Positions 6,959-14,799 of a stretch of 64,000 nucleotides of DNA are shown here, in pieces; the stretch's first letter is position 1; each line of letters opens with the position of its first letter. This DNA comes from Hyalangium versicolor. GTDB lineage: Bacteria; Myxococcota; Myxococcia; Myxococcales; Myxococcaceae. The stretch spans positions 186,001 to 250,000 of the forward strand of contig NZ_JAHXBF010000021.1 in assembly GCF_020103695.1 (NCBI RefSeq). Reading direction: 5' to 3'. The position numbers and the translations under genes are program-made. Under the pieces are notes generated by a model that worked only from the letters and a program-made list of their open reading frames with translations, made no database searches and was not told where the DNA came from.

Positions 6959-8344
6959 TCACTCCGTCGGCGCGGACTCGTACTTCTTCCGCTTGCGCCA
7001 CAGCGTGGAGGCGTCGATGCCCAGGATGTGCGCTGCCTCCTCCAGCGTCGGCGCGCTCGCCAGCACCCGGAGGATGTGCTCGCGCTCGATTTCCTCCACG
7101 GTGTGCGGCCCGCCCAGCGTCATCCCCGAGCCCGTCGCCGCCGCGATGCGCTCCGGGAAGGCCTGCGGCTCCAGCACGTTCGCTGACCAGACGATGAGCG
7201 CCCGTTCGATGGCGTTGCGCAGCTCGCGCACGTTTCCCGGCCACCCGTACGCCTGAAGCATCTGCTCCGTGGCGGCGGACAGCTCCGGCACCGGCCGCTT
7301 CGCCGCTCGCGCGAAGAAGGCCAGGAATCGCCTCGCCAGCGGGAGGATGTCCTCACGCCGCTCCCGCAGCGCCGGCAGCTTCACCTCCACCACGTTCAGC
7401 CGGTAGAGCAGATCCTCACGGAAGTGGCCCGCGGCCACCTCCTTCTCCAGGTTCCGGTTGGTCGCCGCTACCACCCGCACGTCCGCTCGCCTCGTGCGCC
7501 CCTCGCCCAGCCGCTCGAACTGCTTCTCCTGGAGGAAGCGCAGCAGCTGCGCCTGCAGCGCCGTGCTCATCTCCGACACCTCGTCCAGGAAGAGCGTGCC
7601 TCCCTCCGCCTGCTCCACCCGGCCGGGCTGGTCTCTCACCGCTCCCGTGAAGGCGCCTCGCACGTGGCCGAACAGCTCGCTGGCCAGCAGCTGCTCGGAC
7701 AGCGTGGGGCAGTTCACCGTGACGAACGGCCTCCGCTTCCGGGGGCTCATCGAGTGCAGCGCCCGCGCCAGCACTCCCTTGCCCGTGCCGCTCTCGCCGC
7801 GCAGCAGCACCGCCGCGTCCGAGGCCGCTGCTCGCTCGATGAGCCCGATGGCCGCGTGCATCGCTGGCGAGGCCGTCTCCAGCGTGGCCTCCGGCGCCGT
7901 CTGCGCCAGCTGCCCCTCCAGGTCTCCCAGCCGCGAGCTCAGCTCCCGGTGCGCCCGCGCCCGGTCCACCACGTGGCGGATCTGCGCCGGAGTGAAGGGC
8001 TTGGGCAGGTAGTCGCGCGCCCCGCGCTTCACCGCCTCCACCGCCGTGTCGAACGTCGCGTAGGCGGTGATGAGGACGATGTCCAGGTTCGGAGACTCGG
8101 CCAGCAGCCGAGGCACCAGCTCCAGTCCACTCGCGGTACCCAGCCTCAGGTCCACGAAGGCCAGATCCACCGGCCCCTGGGCAAGCGCCGCCAGCGCCGC
8201 CTCGGGCGTGGTGGCCTCGCGCACCGTGCAGCCGAAACCCTCCAGGCAGATGCGCAGGGTGTTGCGGATGTTGCGCTCGTCGTCCACCACCAGCACCCGC
8301 ATGGGGCTGGCGGCCACGGGCTCGGATTCAGGCCGCGATTCCAT
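6959..8344 (-). CDS. Sigma-54-dependent response regulator, NtrC family
   Basis: 461 residues in the order receiver (residues ~15-130; phosphoacceptor Asp65 in FVDLRLG, Lys115 in LPKPF), AAA+ domain (~155-385; Walker A GESGTGKG ~183, sigma-54 contact loop GAFTGA 230-235, Walker B LFLDEVSEM, arginine finger region) and a C-terminal Fis-type helix-turn-helix (EEAAHILGIDASTLWRKRKK). All residues for phosphorylation-dependent activation of sigma-54 promoters are present. It resembles AlgB-like regulators. No histidine kinase is adjacent, so its partner is elsewhere, possibly one of the kinases at 33-41 kb. It converges on the SUKH gene. Confidence 0.93.
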   Translation of the reverse strand: MESRPESEPVAASPMRVLVVDDERNIRNTLRICLEGFGCTVREATTPEAALAALAQGPVDLAFVDLRLGTASGLELVPRLLAESPNLDIVLITAYATFDTAVEAVKRGARDYLPKPFTPAQIRHVVDRARAHRELSSRLGDLEGQLAQTAPEATLETASPAMHAAIGLIERAAASDAAVLLRGESGTGKGVLARALHSMSPRKRRPFVTVNCPTLSEQLLASELFGHVRGAFTGAVRDQPGRVEQAEGGTLFLDEVSEMSTALQAQLLRFLQEKQFERLGEGRTRRADVRVVAATNRNLEKEVAAGHFREDLLYRLNVVEVKLPALRERREDILPLARRFLAFFARAAKRPVPELSAATEQMLQAYGWPGNVRELRNAIERALIVWSANVLEPQAFPERIAAATGSGMTLGGPHTVEEIEREHILRVLASAPTLEEAAHILGIDASTLWRKRKKYESAPTE

Positions 8345-8417
8345 GGGCCCATCCTATGCCCACCCAGGAGGGACAGCCCCTCCGGAAGCGGCAGCCCCTC
8401 GGGGCGGAGTGCGGCCA

Positions 8418-8442
8418 AACCTGTCTGACAAGCATACAGGTT
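8418..8442. repeat. 25-bp imperfect palindrome, copy 1 (AACCTGT-N11-ACAGGTT)
   Basis: A perfect 7-bp inverted repeat with an 11-bp centre; a second copy at 30596-30620 differs by one base. The right flank is also partly conserved (GCGCCCGGAGG in both), and here it forms a further GGCTCC...GGAGCC stem (8443-8469). It lies in the 323-bp gap between the NtrC regulator and the small membrane protein gene. The rest of that gap shows no gene. Confidence 0.65.
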
Positions 8443-8667
8443 GGCTCCGAGCGCGCCCGGAGGGGAGCCTCCTTCTGGTCCCCACGGGTGAACCCTTCTC
8501 TCACGGGGACTTACCTGAGTTCGTCGCCGCCGGAGCGCACGGGCGGACGCCCGCCTGAGGTTCGTCCAGAGGTGCGGAGGGGGTGCTCGGATTCATGCAT
8601 CCGGTCGCGAGAGTCCTGGCAACCTCCGGTTCCCTGCGGCATGAGGAAGCATGCGCGGGAGCCTGGA

Positions 8668-9033
8668 ATGACGGACGGCACGGACACCTCGGATGAGGGA
8701 CTCTTCTCGAGAGCCAAGGCTCAGCCGCCCCGCTCGCCCTGGTGGCGCCGTGCCCTCGTGCTCGGTGTCGTCGCGGTGGGCTCCCTCATCATATGGGTCT
8801 GGGTGCACAGCTCCACCGAGGGTGCCGTCCGCGCCATGTCCCCCGCCCAGCGCGAGGCCTTCTATAAGGAGGCGTGGGCCGATCAGCGCAGGCACTGTCT
8901 CGCGGGAGGCGAAGGACCCGCCGAGCCCGCCAGCCGCTGCCGCCAACGCGCCGAGTTCCTCCTGGCCTTCCCCCAGTGTGACGAAGCGTGCCGCACGGAG
9001 CTGGCACCCTCGCTCCAGGGCGCGACGCCCTGA
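8668..9033 (+). CDS. Small single-pass membrane protein, extracytoplasmic Cys-rich tail
   Basis: 121 residues from an ATG placed after GGGAG; an in-frame ATG at 8641 is an alternative. A basic cytoplasmic stretch (PWWRR) precedes one membrane segment (residues ~30-48, LVLGVVAVGSLIIWVWV). The ~70-residue tail carries four cysteines (HCLAG, RCRQR, QCDEACR), probably disulfide-bonded in the periplasm. I do not recognise the family. Confidence 0.7.
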   Translation: MTDGTDTSDEGLFSRAKAQPPRSPWWRRALVLGVVAVGSLIIWVWVHSSTEGAVRAMSPAQREAFYKEAWADQRRHCLAGGEGPAEPASRCRQRAEFLLAFPQCDEACRTELAPSLQGATP

Positions 9034-9075
9034 GCCGCTCCGCCACTTCGGTGTGACAGCCCTTAGCCACGCGCG

Positions 9076-10170
9076 GTGGTAGCGTTGCCCCACGTGAGCG
9101 CTCCTCCGTCCTCTCCTCCTCGTTGGCTGCTGTATGGCGCCTCGGGCTACACCGGCCAGCTCATCGCCGAGGAGGCCGTGCGCCGCGGCCACATGCCCGT
9201 GCTCGCCGGCCGCTCCCGGGAGAAGCTGGCCCCCCTGGCCGAGAAGCTGGGGCTCGAGGTGGCCGTCGTGGGCCTGGAGGATGTACGCACCCTGGTGTCC
9301 ACGCTGGAGGGCCTGCCCTTGGTCCTCCACGCGGCCGGCCCCTTCATCCGCACCAGCCAGCCCATGGTGCAGGCCTGCCTGAGCGCGGGTGCGCACTACC
9401 TGGACATCACCGGGGAGATTCCTGTCTTCGAGAGCACCTTCCAGCACGACACGGAGGCGCGCGCGCGCGGCATCACCCTCATGTCCGGCGTGGGCTTCGA
9501 TGTGGTGCCCACCGACTGCCTGGCGCGCTACGTGGCCGAGAAGGTGCCCGGCGCGCACGAGCTGGACCTGGCCATCTCCACCTCGGGCCAGACGAGCGCC
9601 GGCACCGCCCGCTCCGCGCTGGAGCAATTGCCCGCGGGCGGCCGGGTCCGACGCGGCGGTGCCCTCCAACCGTGGCCGATGGGGAAGGGCCTGCGCCGCG
9701 TGCGCTTCGTCGACGCCGAGCGCACCGTGGCTCCCATCCCCTGGGGAGACCTCGTCACGGCCTGGCACACCACGGGCATCCCCAACATCACCACCTTCAT
9801 GGCCCTGCCGCGCGGTGCCGTCCACGCCATCCGCCTCACCTACCCGCTGCTCAAGCGAGTCCTCTCCGTGGGAGCCGTCCGCCACGGCGCCGAGCGCCTC
9901 ATCGAAGCGCGGGTGCATGGACCGGACGAGGCGGCGCGCAACGAGGGCCAGGCCCAACTCTGGGCCGAGGCCCGCGCCGCGGATGGCCGCAGGGCCCAGG
10001 CCTGGCTGGTGCTCCCGGACGGCTACACCTTCACCGCCGTGGCCTCGGTGCGCGCGGTGGAGGAGGTGCTGGCCCGCAGGCCCCAAGGCGCGCTCACCCC
10101 GGCCCGCGCCTTCGGAGCCGACTTCGTCACCTCGCTCCCGGGATGTCAGCGGCTGGACACTCTGGAGTGA
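9076..10170 (+). CDS. Saccharopine dehydrogenase-like NAD(P)-binding oxidoreductase
   Basis: 364 residues. The N-terminal Rossmann motif YGASGYTGQL (residues ~20-30) followed by AGRSREKL is diagnostic of the saccharopine dehydrogenase NADP-binding family, including the trans-acting enoyl reductases of lipid synthesis. HAAGPF and YLDITGE are conserved further on. GTG 9076 or GTG 9094 could start it. Substrate is unknown; relatives act on acyl or lysine-pathway intermediates. It stands alone and is followed by a GC-rich hairpin. Confidence 0.85.
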   Translation: MVALPHVSAPPSSPPRWLLYGASGYTGQLIAEEAVRRGHMPVLAGRSREKLAPLAEKLGLEVAVVGLEDVRTLVSTLEGLPLVLHAAGPFIRTSQPMVQACLSAGAHYLDITGEIPVFESTFQHDTEARARGITLMSGVGFDVVPTDCLARYVAEKVPGAHELDLAISTSGQTSAGTARSALEQLPAGGRVRRGGALQPWPMGKGLRRVRFVDAERTVAPIPWGDLVTAWHTTGIPNITTFMALPRGAVHAIRLTYPLLKRVLSVGAVRHGAERLIEARVHGPDEAARNEGQAQLWAEARAADGRRAQAWLVLPDGYTFTAVASVRAVEEVLARRPQGALTPARAFGADFVTSLPGCQRLDTLE

Positions 10171-10185
10171 AGCGCCGCCCGGCTG

Positions 10186-10214
10186 CCCCTCGGCCGTGCG
10201 GGCGACCCGAGGGG
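10186..10214 (+). terminator. Hairpin downstream of the saccharopine dehydrogenase-like gene
   Basis: CCCCTCGG and CCGAGGGG form an 8-bp stem with a 13-nt loop, 16 bp after the stop codon. There is no clear T-run, so termination is only a suggestion. Confidence 0.4.
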
Positions 10215-10385
10215 TTGGAGCTGCCGCTCCCTTCCCCGACCGCTGTAAGGAGATGTGTTGTCGAAGGTTGGATGCGGGGCACGCGCGGTGGGGAGTCCTT
10301 GAGTGGTGGGGGGATCAGACGGCTATCCTGCGGGGTAGGGTGTCCCTGCGCTGTGTGAGCCGCGGCGGGCGCTGGGTGAGAGTCG

Positions 10386-11981
10386 ATGACGCTGACGTTC
10401 AAGCAAAAGATGATGTTGCTTCCGGGCCTGGCGGCGGTGTTCCTGCTGGCCATCCTGGTCATCTCCGTCGTGATCGGCTTCAAGACGACCGCGGCCCATG
10501 CGCGCATCGAGCAGGGCTATGCGCCAGCGCTCGCGCAGAGCCAGGAGATGATGGCGCAGCTGCAGACGCTGCACCACGAGCTGCAAGACGCGGTGGTGAT
10601 GAAGGAGACGCGCCGGCTCGAGCCGATGCGGGCCCTGGGGCGCAAGCTCGCCGCGAGCCTGGAGAGCGCGCACCGCAACCCGGTGCTGAGCACGCAGCAC
10701 CTCGCGGTGTTGCAGCAGGACTTCGGGCTGTACCAGCAGGAGCTGGAGCAGGCGGTGGAGCTGCACGCCCGGGGGGATGCGCAGGCCGAGGCCTCGCTCA
10801 CGCGGGTGAACACGCGCTTCGAGTCCCTGCAGCGCGCGCTCCAGCTCATGGTGGATGAGCACCGCCGGGGGCTGGAGGACGCCTTCTACCGGGCGCGGCT
10901 GGCGGGCTACCGGAGCCGGATCCTGATCGGCGTGCTGGTGGCGCTGTGCATCCTGCTGCTGGCGGGCTCGGCATGGTGGATGGTGCGCGAGGTGGCCGAG
11001 CCGCTGGAGCGGCTGTCGAAGACGGCCGCGCGCATTGCCTTCGAAGGGGACCTGACGCTCAACATCGACGTGAACGCCCGGGACGAGGTGGGCAGTCTGG
11101 CCATGAGCCTGGAGGCGTTGGTGAACCGGCTGCGCTCGGTGCCGGTGGCGCTGCAGGGGCTGGTGGGCGAGCTGACCATGGCCTCCGAGCGGCTGACGAA
11201 GGTGAGCCAGGAGCAGATCAACTTCCTCACCGAGCAGGCGCGCAGCCTGTCCGAGGCCGGCACGACGATGGCGGAGATCGCCCAGACGTCCAGCATGGCC
11301 TCCAGCCGCGCGGAGACGGTGCTCAACGAGGCCGAGCGGGCCGACAGCTTCACCGCCGCCAGCCAGCGGACCATCGAACTGAGCGCGCAAGGGCTGGAGC
11401 AGATCCGCCAACGCGTGAGCGCGATGGTGGGCAGCATCGGCCAGTTGTCCGAGCAGGCCGTGCACGCGCGCGAAATCATTGGCAGCGTGAAGGACCTGGC
11501 GGACCAGAGCAACGTGCTGGCGCTGAACGCGGCCATCGAGGCCTCGCGCGCGGGCGAGGGCGGGCGCGGGTTCTCGGTGGTGGCGCGCGAGATGCGGGCC
11601 CTGAGCGGCCAGTCGCTGCAGCGCACCGAGCGCATCGGGAGGATCCTCCTCGACATCAACACGGCCATCCGGCAGGCGGTCGCCTCCGCCGAGGACGACA
11701 GCAAGCAGATGGAAGCGGGCATCGACCAGGTGCTCTCCTCGGCCAACCAGCTCAAGGAGATCACCAGCGTGATGCAGCAGAGCAGCAACGCGGCGCGGCA
11801 GATCGTCGCCTCGGTGACGCAGCAGAACGCCGGCATCTCGCAGATGACGGATGTGATGACGCAGCTGTCGGGCATGATGGGCGACGTGGTGCTGGCGACG
11901 ACGACGGCCGAGGAGGCCGTGGGGCAGATCAACGCCACGGTGTCCCAGTTGCGGAAGATCGTCTCCGAGTTCCGCGTGTAG
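10386..11981 (+). CDS. Methyl-accepting chemotaxis protein
   Basis: 531 residues in classical order: membrane segment (~13-35), periplasmic four-helix-type sensor (~36-175), second membrane segment (~178-200), HAMP (~200-255) and a long cytoplasmic coiled coil with the hairpin tip VLALNAAIEASRAGEGGRGFSVVA. That tip matches the CheA/CheW-contacting region of chemoreceptors. The sequence just past the tip (REMRALSGQSLQRTERIGR) departs from the commonest version, which may affect coupling. No che genes lie in the window. The next gene is 30 bp downstream on the same strand and may be co-transcribed. Confidence 0.93.
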   Translation: MTLTFKQKMMLLPGLAAVFLLAILVISVVIGFKTTAAHARIEQGYAPALAQSQEMMAQLQTLHHELQDAVVMKETRRLEPMRALGRKLAASLESAHRNPVLSTQHLAVLQQDFGLYQQELEQAVELHARGDAQAEASLTRVNTRFESLQRALQLMVDEHRRGLEDAFYRARLAGYRSRILIGVLVALCILLLAGSAWWMVREVAEPLERLSKTAARIAFEGDLTLNIDVNARDEVGSLAMSLEALVNRLRSVPVALQGLVGELTMASERLTKVSQEQINFLTEQARSLSEAGTTMAEIAQTSSMASSRAETVLNEAERADSFTAASQRTIELSAQGLEQIRQRVSAMVGSIGQLSEQAVHAREIIGSVKDLADQSNVLALNAAIEASRAGEGGRGFSVVAREMRALSGQSLQRTERIGRILLDINTAIRQAVASAEDDSKQMEAGIDQVLSSANQLKEITSVMQQSSNAARQIVASVTQQNAGISQMTDVMTQLSGMMGDVVLATTTAEEAVGQINATVSQLRKIVSEFRV

Positions 11982-12011
11982 ACTACCCCCCCACGACGAA
12001 GGGGGTTGCGC

Positions 12012-12902
12012 ATGCGCTCGTCACACCGTGGAGGGTTGCTGGCGTGGGGCCTGATCCTGGGGCTCGCTCCGGCGGCCTGGGGACAGGGAGAGTTCTCCGT
12101 GGGCCCGCAGAAGGAGAAGCCCGTGAAGGAGGGCGCCGCGCCTCCGGCCCAGGAACCTCCGGCTCCTGCGCGAAAGGAGGCCAAGGCCTCGGCCAGGGAG
12201 CGCCCGCCGGCTCCCCCTCCGCAGCAGCGCACCCCGGAGACTGATGCGGTGGACAGGTGCCGGCCGCTGACGAACGGGAAGGCCGGACAGCTGGCCAGCC
12301 AGGCGGGAGAGGCGCTCGAGAATCGGCGCTACTTCCCGGCGATGAAGCTGCTCAGCGACGCGTTGAGGCTGCAGCCCGATGCGGGCGCGCTGCACCTGGC
12401 GATGGCGGCGGCGTTGGCCCGGGTGGGGGAGGTGGGGCATGCCGCGAGACAATTCGAGGACTTCCTCCAGGCCTGCCCCAAGCACGCAAGGGTGGCCACG
12501 GTCCGGAAGCTGCTCGACGCGTACCACCATACGAAGGGGGCCCAGGCTTTCGCCGCGTCCGAGGTGGACGAGCTCGCCCAGAGCCTGTTCGCCGAGGAGG
12601 AGGGCGAGGCCCTGTGTGACGAGAGCCAGCTCCCCCAGGAGGTGCGCGGTGCCTACGACGAGGGAGTCCGGTTGTTGAATGCGGGCAAGTACGCTCGGGC
12701 GGCAGACTCCTTCCGGCACGTGCTGGAGCAGGAGCCGAGATCCGCGATGGCTCGGCTCATGTTGGGCTCGGCGTATGCCCAGATGGACAAGCAGGACGAG
12801 GCGGCGCAGGCGTACATGAGCTTCCTCACGCTCTGCCCGGATCATCCCCGGGCCCAGGAGGTCCGCGAACGGGTCCAGGCCTCGGGAGTGGAGGCTCCCT
12901 GA
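12012..12902 (+). CDS. Exported TPR protein
   Basis: 296 residues from ATG 12012; a TTG two codons upstream is less likely. A signal peptide (LAWGLILGLAPAAWGQ) leads into a Pro/Lys-rich linker (to ~85), then TPR-like helix pairs: GEALENRRYFPAMKLLSDAL and AARQFEDFLQACP in a first block, a second block near residues 215-285 (YDEGVRLLNAGKYARAADSF, LGSAYAQMDKQDEAAQAYMS). Probably a periplasmic scaffold. It follows the chemoreceptor gene closely; whether it works with it is unknown. Confidence 0.82.
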   Translation: MRSSHRGGLLAWGLILGLAPAAWGQGEFSVGPQKEKPVKEGAAPPAQEPPAPARKEAKASARERPPAPPPQQRTPETDAVDRCRPLTNGKAGQLASQAGEALENRRYFPAMKLLSDALRLQPDAGALHLAMAAALARVGEVGHAARQFEDFLQACPKHARVATVRKLLDAYHHTKGAQAFAASEVDELAQSLFAEEEGEALCDESQLPQEVRGAYDEGVRLLNAGKYARAADSFRHVLEQEPRSAMARLMLGSAYAQMDKQDEAAQAYMSFLTLCPDHPRAQEVRERVQASGVEAP

Positions 12903-12917
12903 CGGAGTAGAGGCTCT

Positions 12918-13579
12918 CTATGCCAGCGCTTCGAGATTGCTGAGCCACTGATGGAAGTGGGGGCACGACGCGCGAATGGCTGGGAGCCCGATCTCAAGGA
13001 CCGCGAGAGGGCCATGAAAAGTCTTCTGATAGCGCGGGTAGGCCTGGAGGATTCGCTTGGAGGGGGCTGTCGTGGGATCTTCGTTGATCTCCTCGGGAGA
13101 GCTGACACCGGCCCGATGCTGTTCAAGTGCCGCGATCGCATCGGGCGCATCCGAGAAGACCCACGTGCACCGGGTGGGATCCGTGAAGATGAATGCCTCG
13201 AATTCGTGCAGCATGAAATGCGGCAGGAAGCGAGGATGATTCACTGCGGAGCCGAGAGCACGCTCTGCATGAGCGACGCGCTCGTAGCAGTTCCCCGCCA
13301 GGAGGGGGCCATTCCTGGGAAGTCACGCGGCAAGCCATAGAAGTCGAAGAGCGTGGTCACCTTCACCGCGTTGCTATCCCCCAGAAGCATCAGCAGATTC
13401 TGCTTCACCGGCCCAAAGCGGATGATGCCGCCCTTGTTCTTCTCGCCTGTCTCCAGGCGGCTCGTGACGACGATCACGGGTTGAAGCGCCAGCCCAAGTG
13501 AAACCAGATGGGGCGCTAGGACTTCTCGGACGAAGGTTTCCTCTGTCTGTCCCTCTACCAGGATGAGGATGCGCTTCAT
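12918..13579 (-). pseudogene. DUF4276 family (TOPRIM-like) protein gene with a frameshift
   Basis: Two adjoining frames together make one DUF4276 protein. Residues 1-~95 (MKRILILVEGQTEETFVREVL..., FDFYGLPRDFPGM) run into a stop at 13241, while the continuation (NCYERVAHAERALGSAVNHP, then FLPHFMLHEFEAFIF) is in the -1 frame from about 13300. One missing base in the CCCCC or GGGG run near 13300-13315 accounts for it, which is either a real mutation or a sequencing error. DUF4276 has a TOPRIM-like core (VEGQTEE carries the Glu). Starts 3 bp after the ATPase stop, so the two form one transcript. Such pairs resemble OLD/RloB or PARIS-type defence units; function here is inferred. Confidence 0.8.
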
Positions 13580-13582
13580 GGC

Positions 13583-14713
13583 TCAGCCAGGTCTCCCGCC
13601 GAGAACATTCTTCTCCCAGAGCTCGCCCAGGCTGTAGCTCTCCAGCCAGGACTCCAACGCTTCAGAGGAGAGACGCCGGAACTCCGAGGCGCCATCCTTG
13701 CGGTCCACCACGATGAGTTGCTCTGGGGTGAACTGGTTCACGAGCGTCACGGACTGTGTGGAGAGGATGACCTGGGCTTCGTGGGACGCGCTGCGGACAA
13801 GTCCGGCGAGGAGTTGGATGGCGTATGGATGCAGGCCCAGTTCGGGTTCATCGACGATGATGAGCGACGGCAGATCAGGTTGGAGTAACAGCGTGGCCAG
13901 GCAGATGAAGCGCAGCGTGCCGTCAGAGAGCGCATGGGCGTTGAAGTAGGAGTCGGAGTTCTTCTCGGACCACTCGAGCTGAATCTTCTGCTCGTTGAAC
14001 GGGCTGGGCCTTAGCCGGAAGTCATCAAAGAAGGGCGCGGCCAGACGCACGGTGGAAACGATGCGCCGGTAGTTGTCTGGATGCTTCGACTTGAGCAGAT
14101 ACAGGAATGCAGCGAGATTCGAGGCATCGGGGCGAAGTGCTTCGTTGTCCCCGATGTCGCCTGTGAGCTTCACCTTGGCGGCGGAACTGGTGTCGTGGAA
14201 GTGATACACGCGCACTCCCCGGAGCAGGTCCAGGATCTCCCGCCTCAAGGAGTACTCGTCAGCACTTGCCGGTTCGCTGGCACCGGCGTTGAAGCTTGGG
14301 ACATCTCCCAGGAGAGAGGATTCCTTCTGCGGCTCACCCGTGAAGGGGGGGAGCATGATACTCCAGTCCTTGGGGGTGCGCCTCCATTCTTCTCCCGCGA
14401 AGAACAGCAGATCGCTGGCTGATGGAGCCAGTGCCGCCCTGTACGAGAAGTCTCCAGGAGAGAAGTGAAGACGCAGCGATAACGCGGTTGTTCGTTTGGC
14501 ACCGAAGTGCAGCAATGAATCAGCGCCGCCTGCTTCGAGCACGTGGCGCTGCAGTTGTCCCGCGATCATTCTCTGGAGAAGGGCAAAGACGGAGATGAAG
14601 TTGCTCTTCCCCGCCCCGTTGGCGCCGATGAGCACGTTCACGCGTCCCAGCTCCAGCTTCATCCACTGGATGGACTTGAAGCCCTCGATTTCAATTTGGT
14701 CCAGCGTGGGCAT
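13583..14713 (-). CDS. AAA/OLD-like ATPase partnered with DUF4276
   Basis: 376 residues of the SMC/ABC-type ATPase group (AAA_21-like): start strand EIEGFKSI, Walker A GANGAGKSN (~residues 31-39), an ABC-signature-like LSDGTLRFI (~265), Walker B LIIVDEPELGLHP and a final STQS sensor. These ATPases are usually encoded with a nuclease- or TOPRIM-like partner and act in phage or plasmid restriction. Here the partner is the downstream DUF4276 gene, 3 bp away and frameshifted, so the unit may be inactive. The ATPase itself looks intact. Confidence 0.85.
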   Translation of the reverse strand: MPTLDQIEIEGFKSIQWMKLELGRVNVLIGANGAGKSNFISVFALLQRMIAGQLQRHVLEAGGADSLLHFGAKRTTALSLRLHFSPGDFSYRAALAPSASDLLFFAGEEWRRTPKDWSIMLPPFTGEPQKESSLLGDVPSFNAGASEPASADEYSLRREILDLLRGVRVYHFHDTSSAAKVKLTGDIGDNEALRPDASNLAAFLYLLKSKHPDNYRRIVSTVRLAAPFFDDFRLRPSPFNEQKIQLEWSEKNSDSYFNAHALSDGTLRFICLATLLLQPDLPSLIIVDEPELGLHPYAIQLLAGLVRSASHEAQVILSTQSVTLVNQFTPEQLIVVDRKDGASEFRRLSSEALESWLESYSLGELWEKNVLGGRPG

Positions 14714-14730
14714 CGATCGTGCTCACCTTA

Positions 14731-14752
14731 CCCCTCGCCAAGAGGCGAGGGG
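14731..14752 (+). terminator. Strong hairpin between the AsmA and ATPase genes
   Basis: A perfect 9-bp stem, CCCCTCGCC-AAGA-GGCGAGGGG, followed by ATTTTCTC on the plus strand. Both flanking genes run on the minus strand, in which direction the stem is followed by TAAGG instead of a T-run. It could insulate the AsmA transcript from the ATPase gene or stop antisense transcripts. Confidence 0.5.
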
Positions 14753-14799
14753 ATTTTCTCTCGGTTCGACGGCTCCCGACCGTTGCAGGCCAGAAGCCC

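Noticed and set aside
12918..13579. Two separate small genes in place of one DUF4276 gene
   Set aside because: The two frames join into one continuous family sequence (…FPGM, then NCYERVAHAERALG…), so one frameshifted gene is the better reading.
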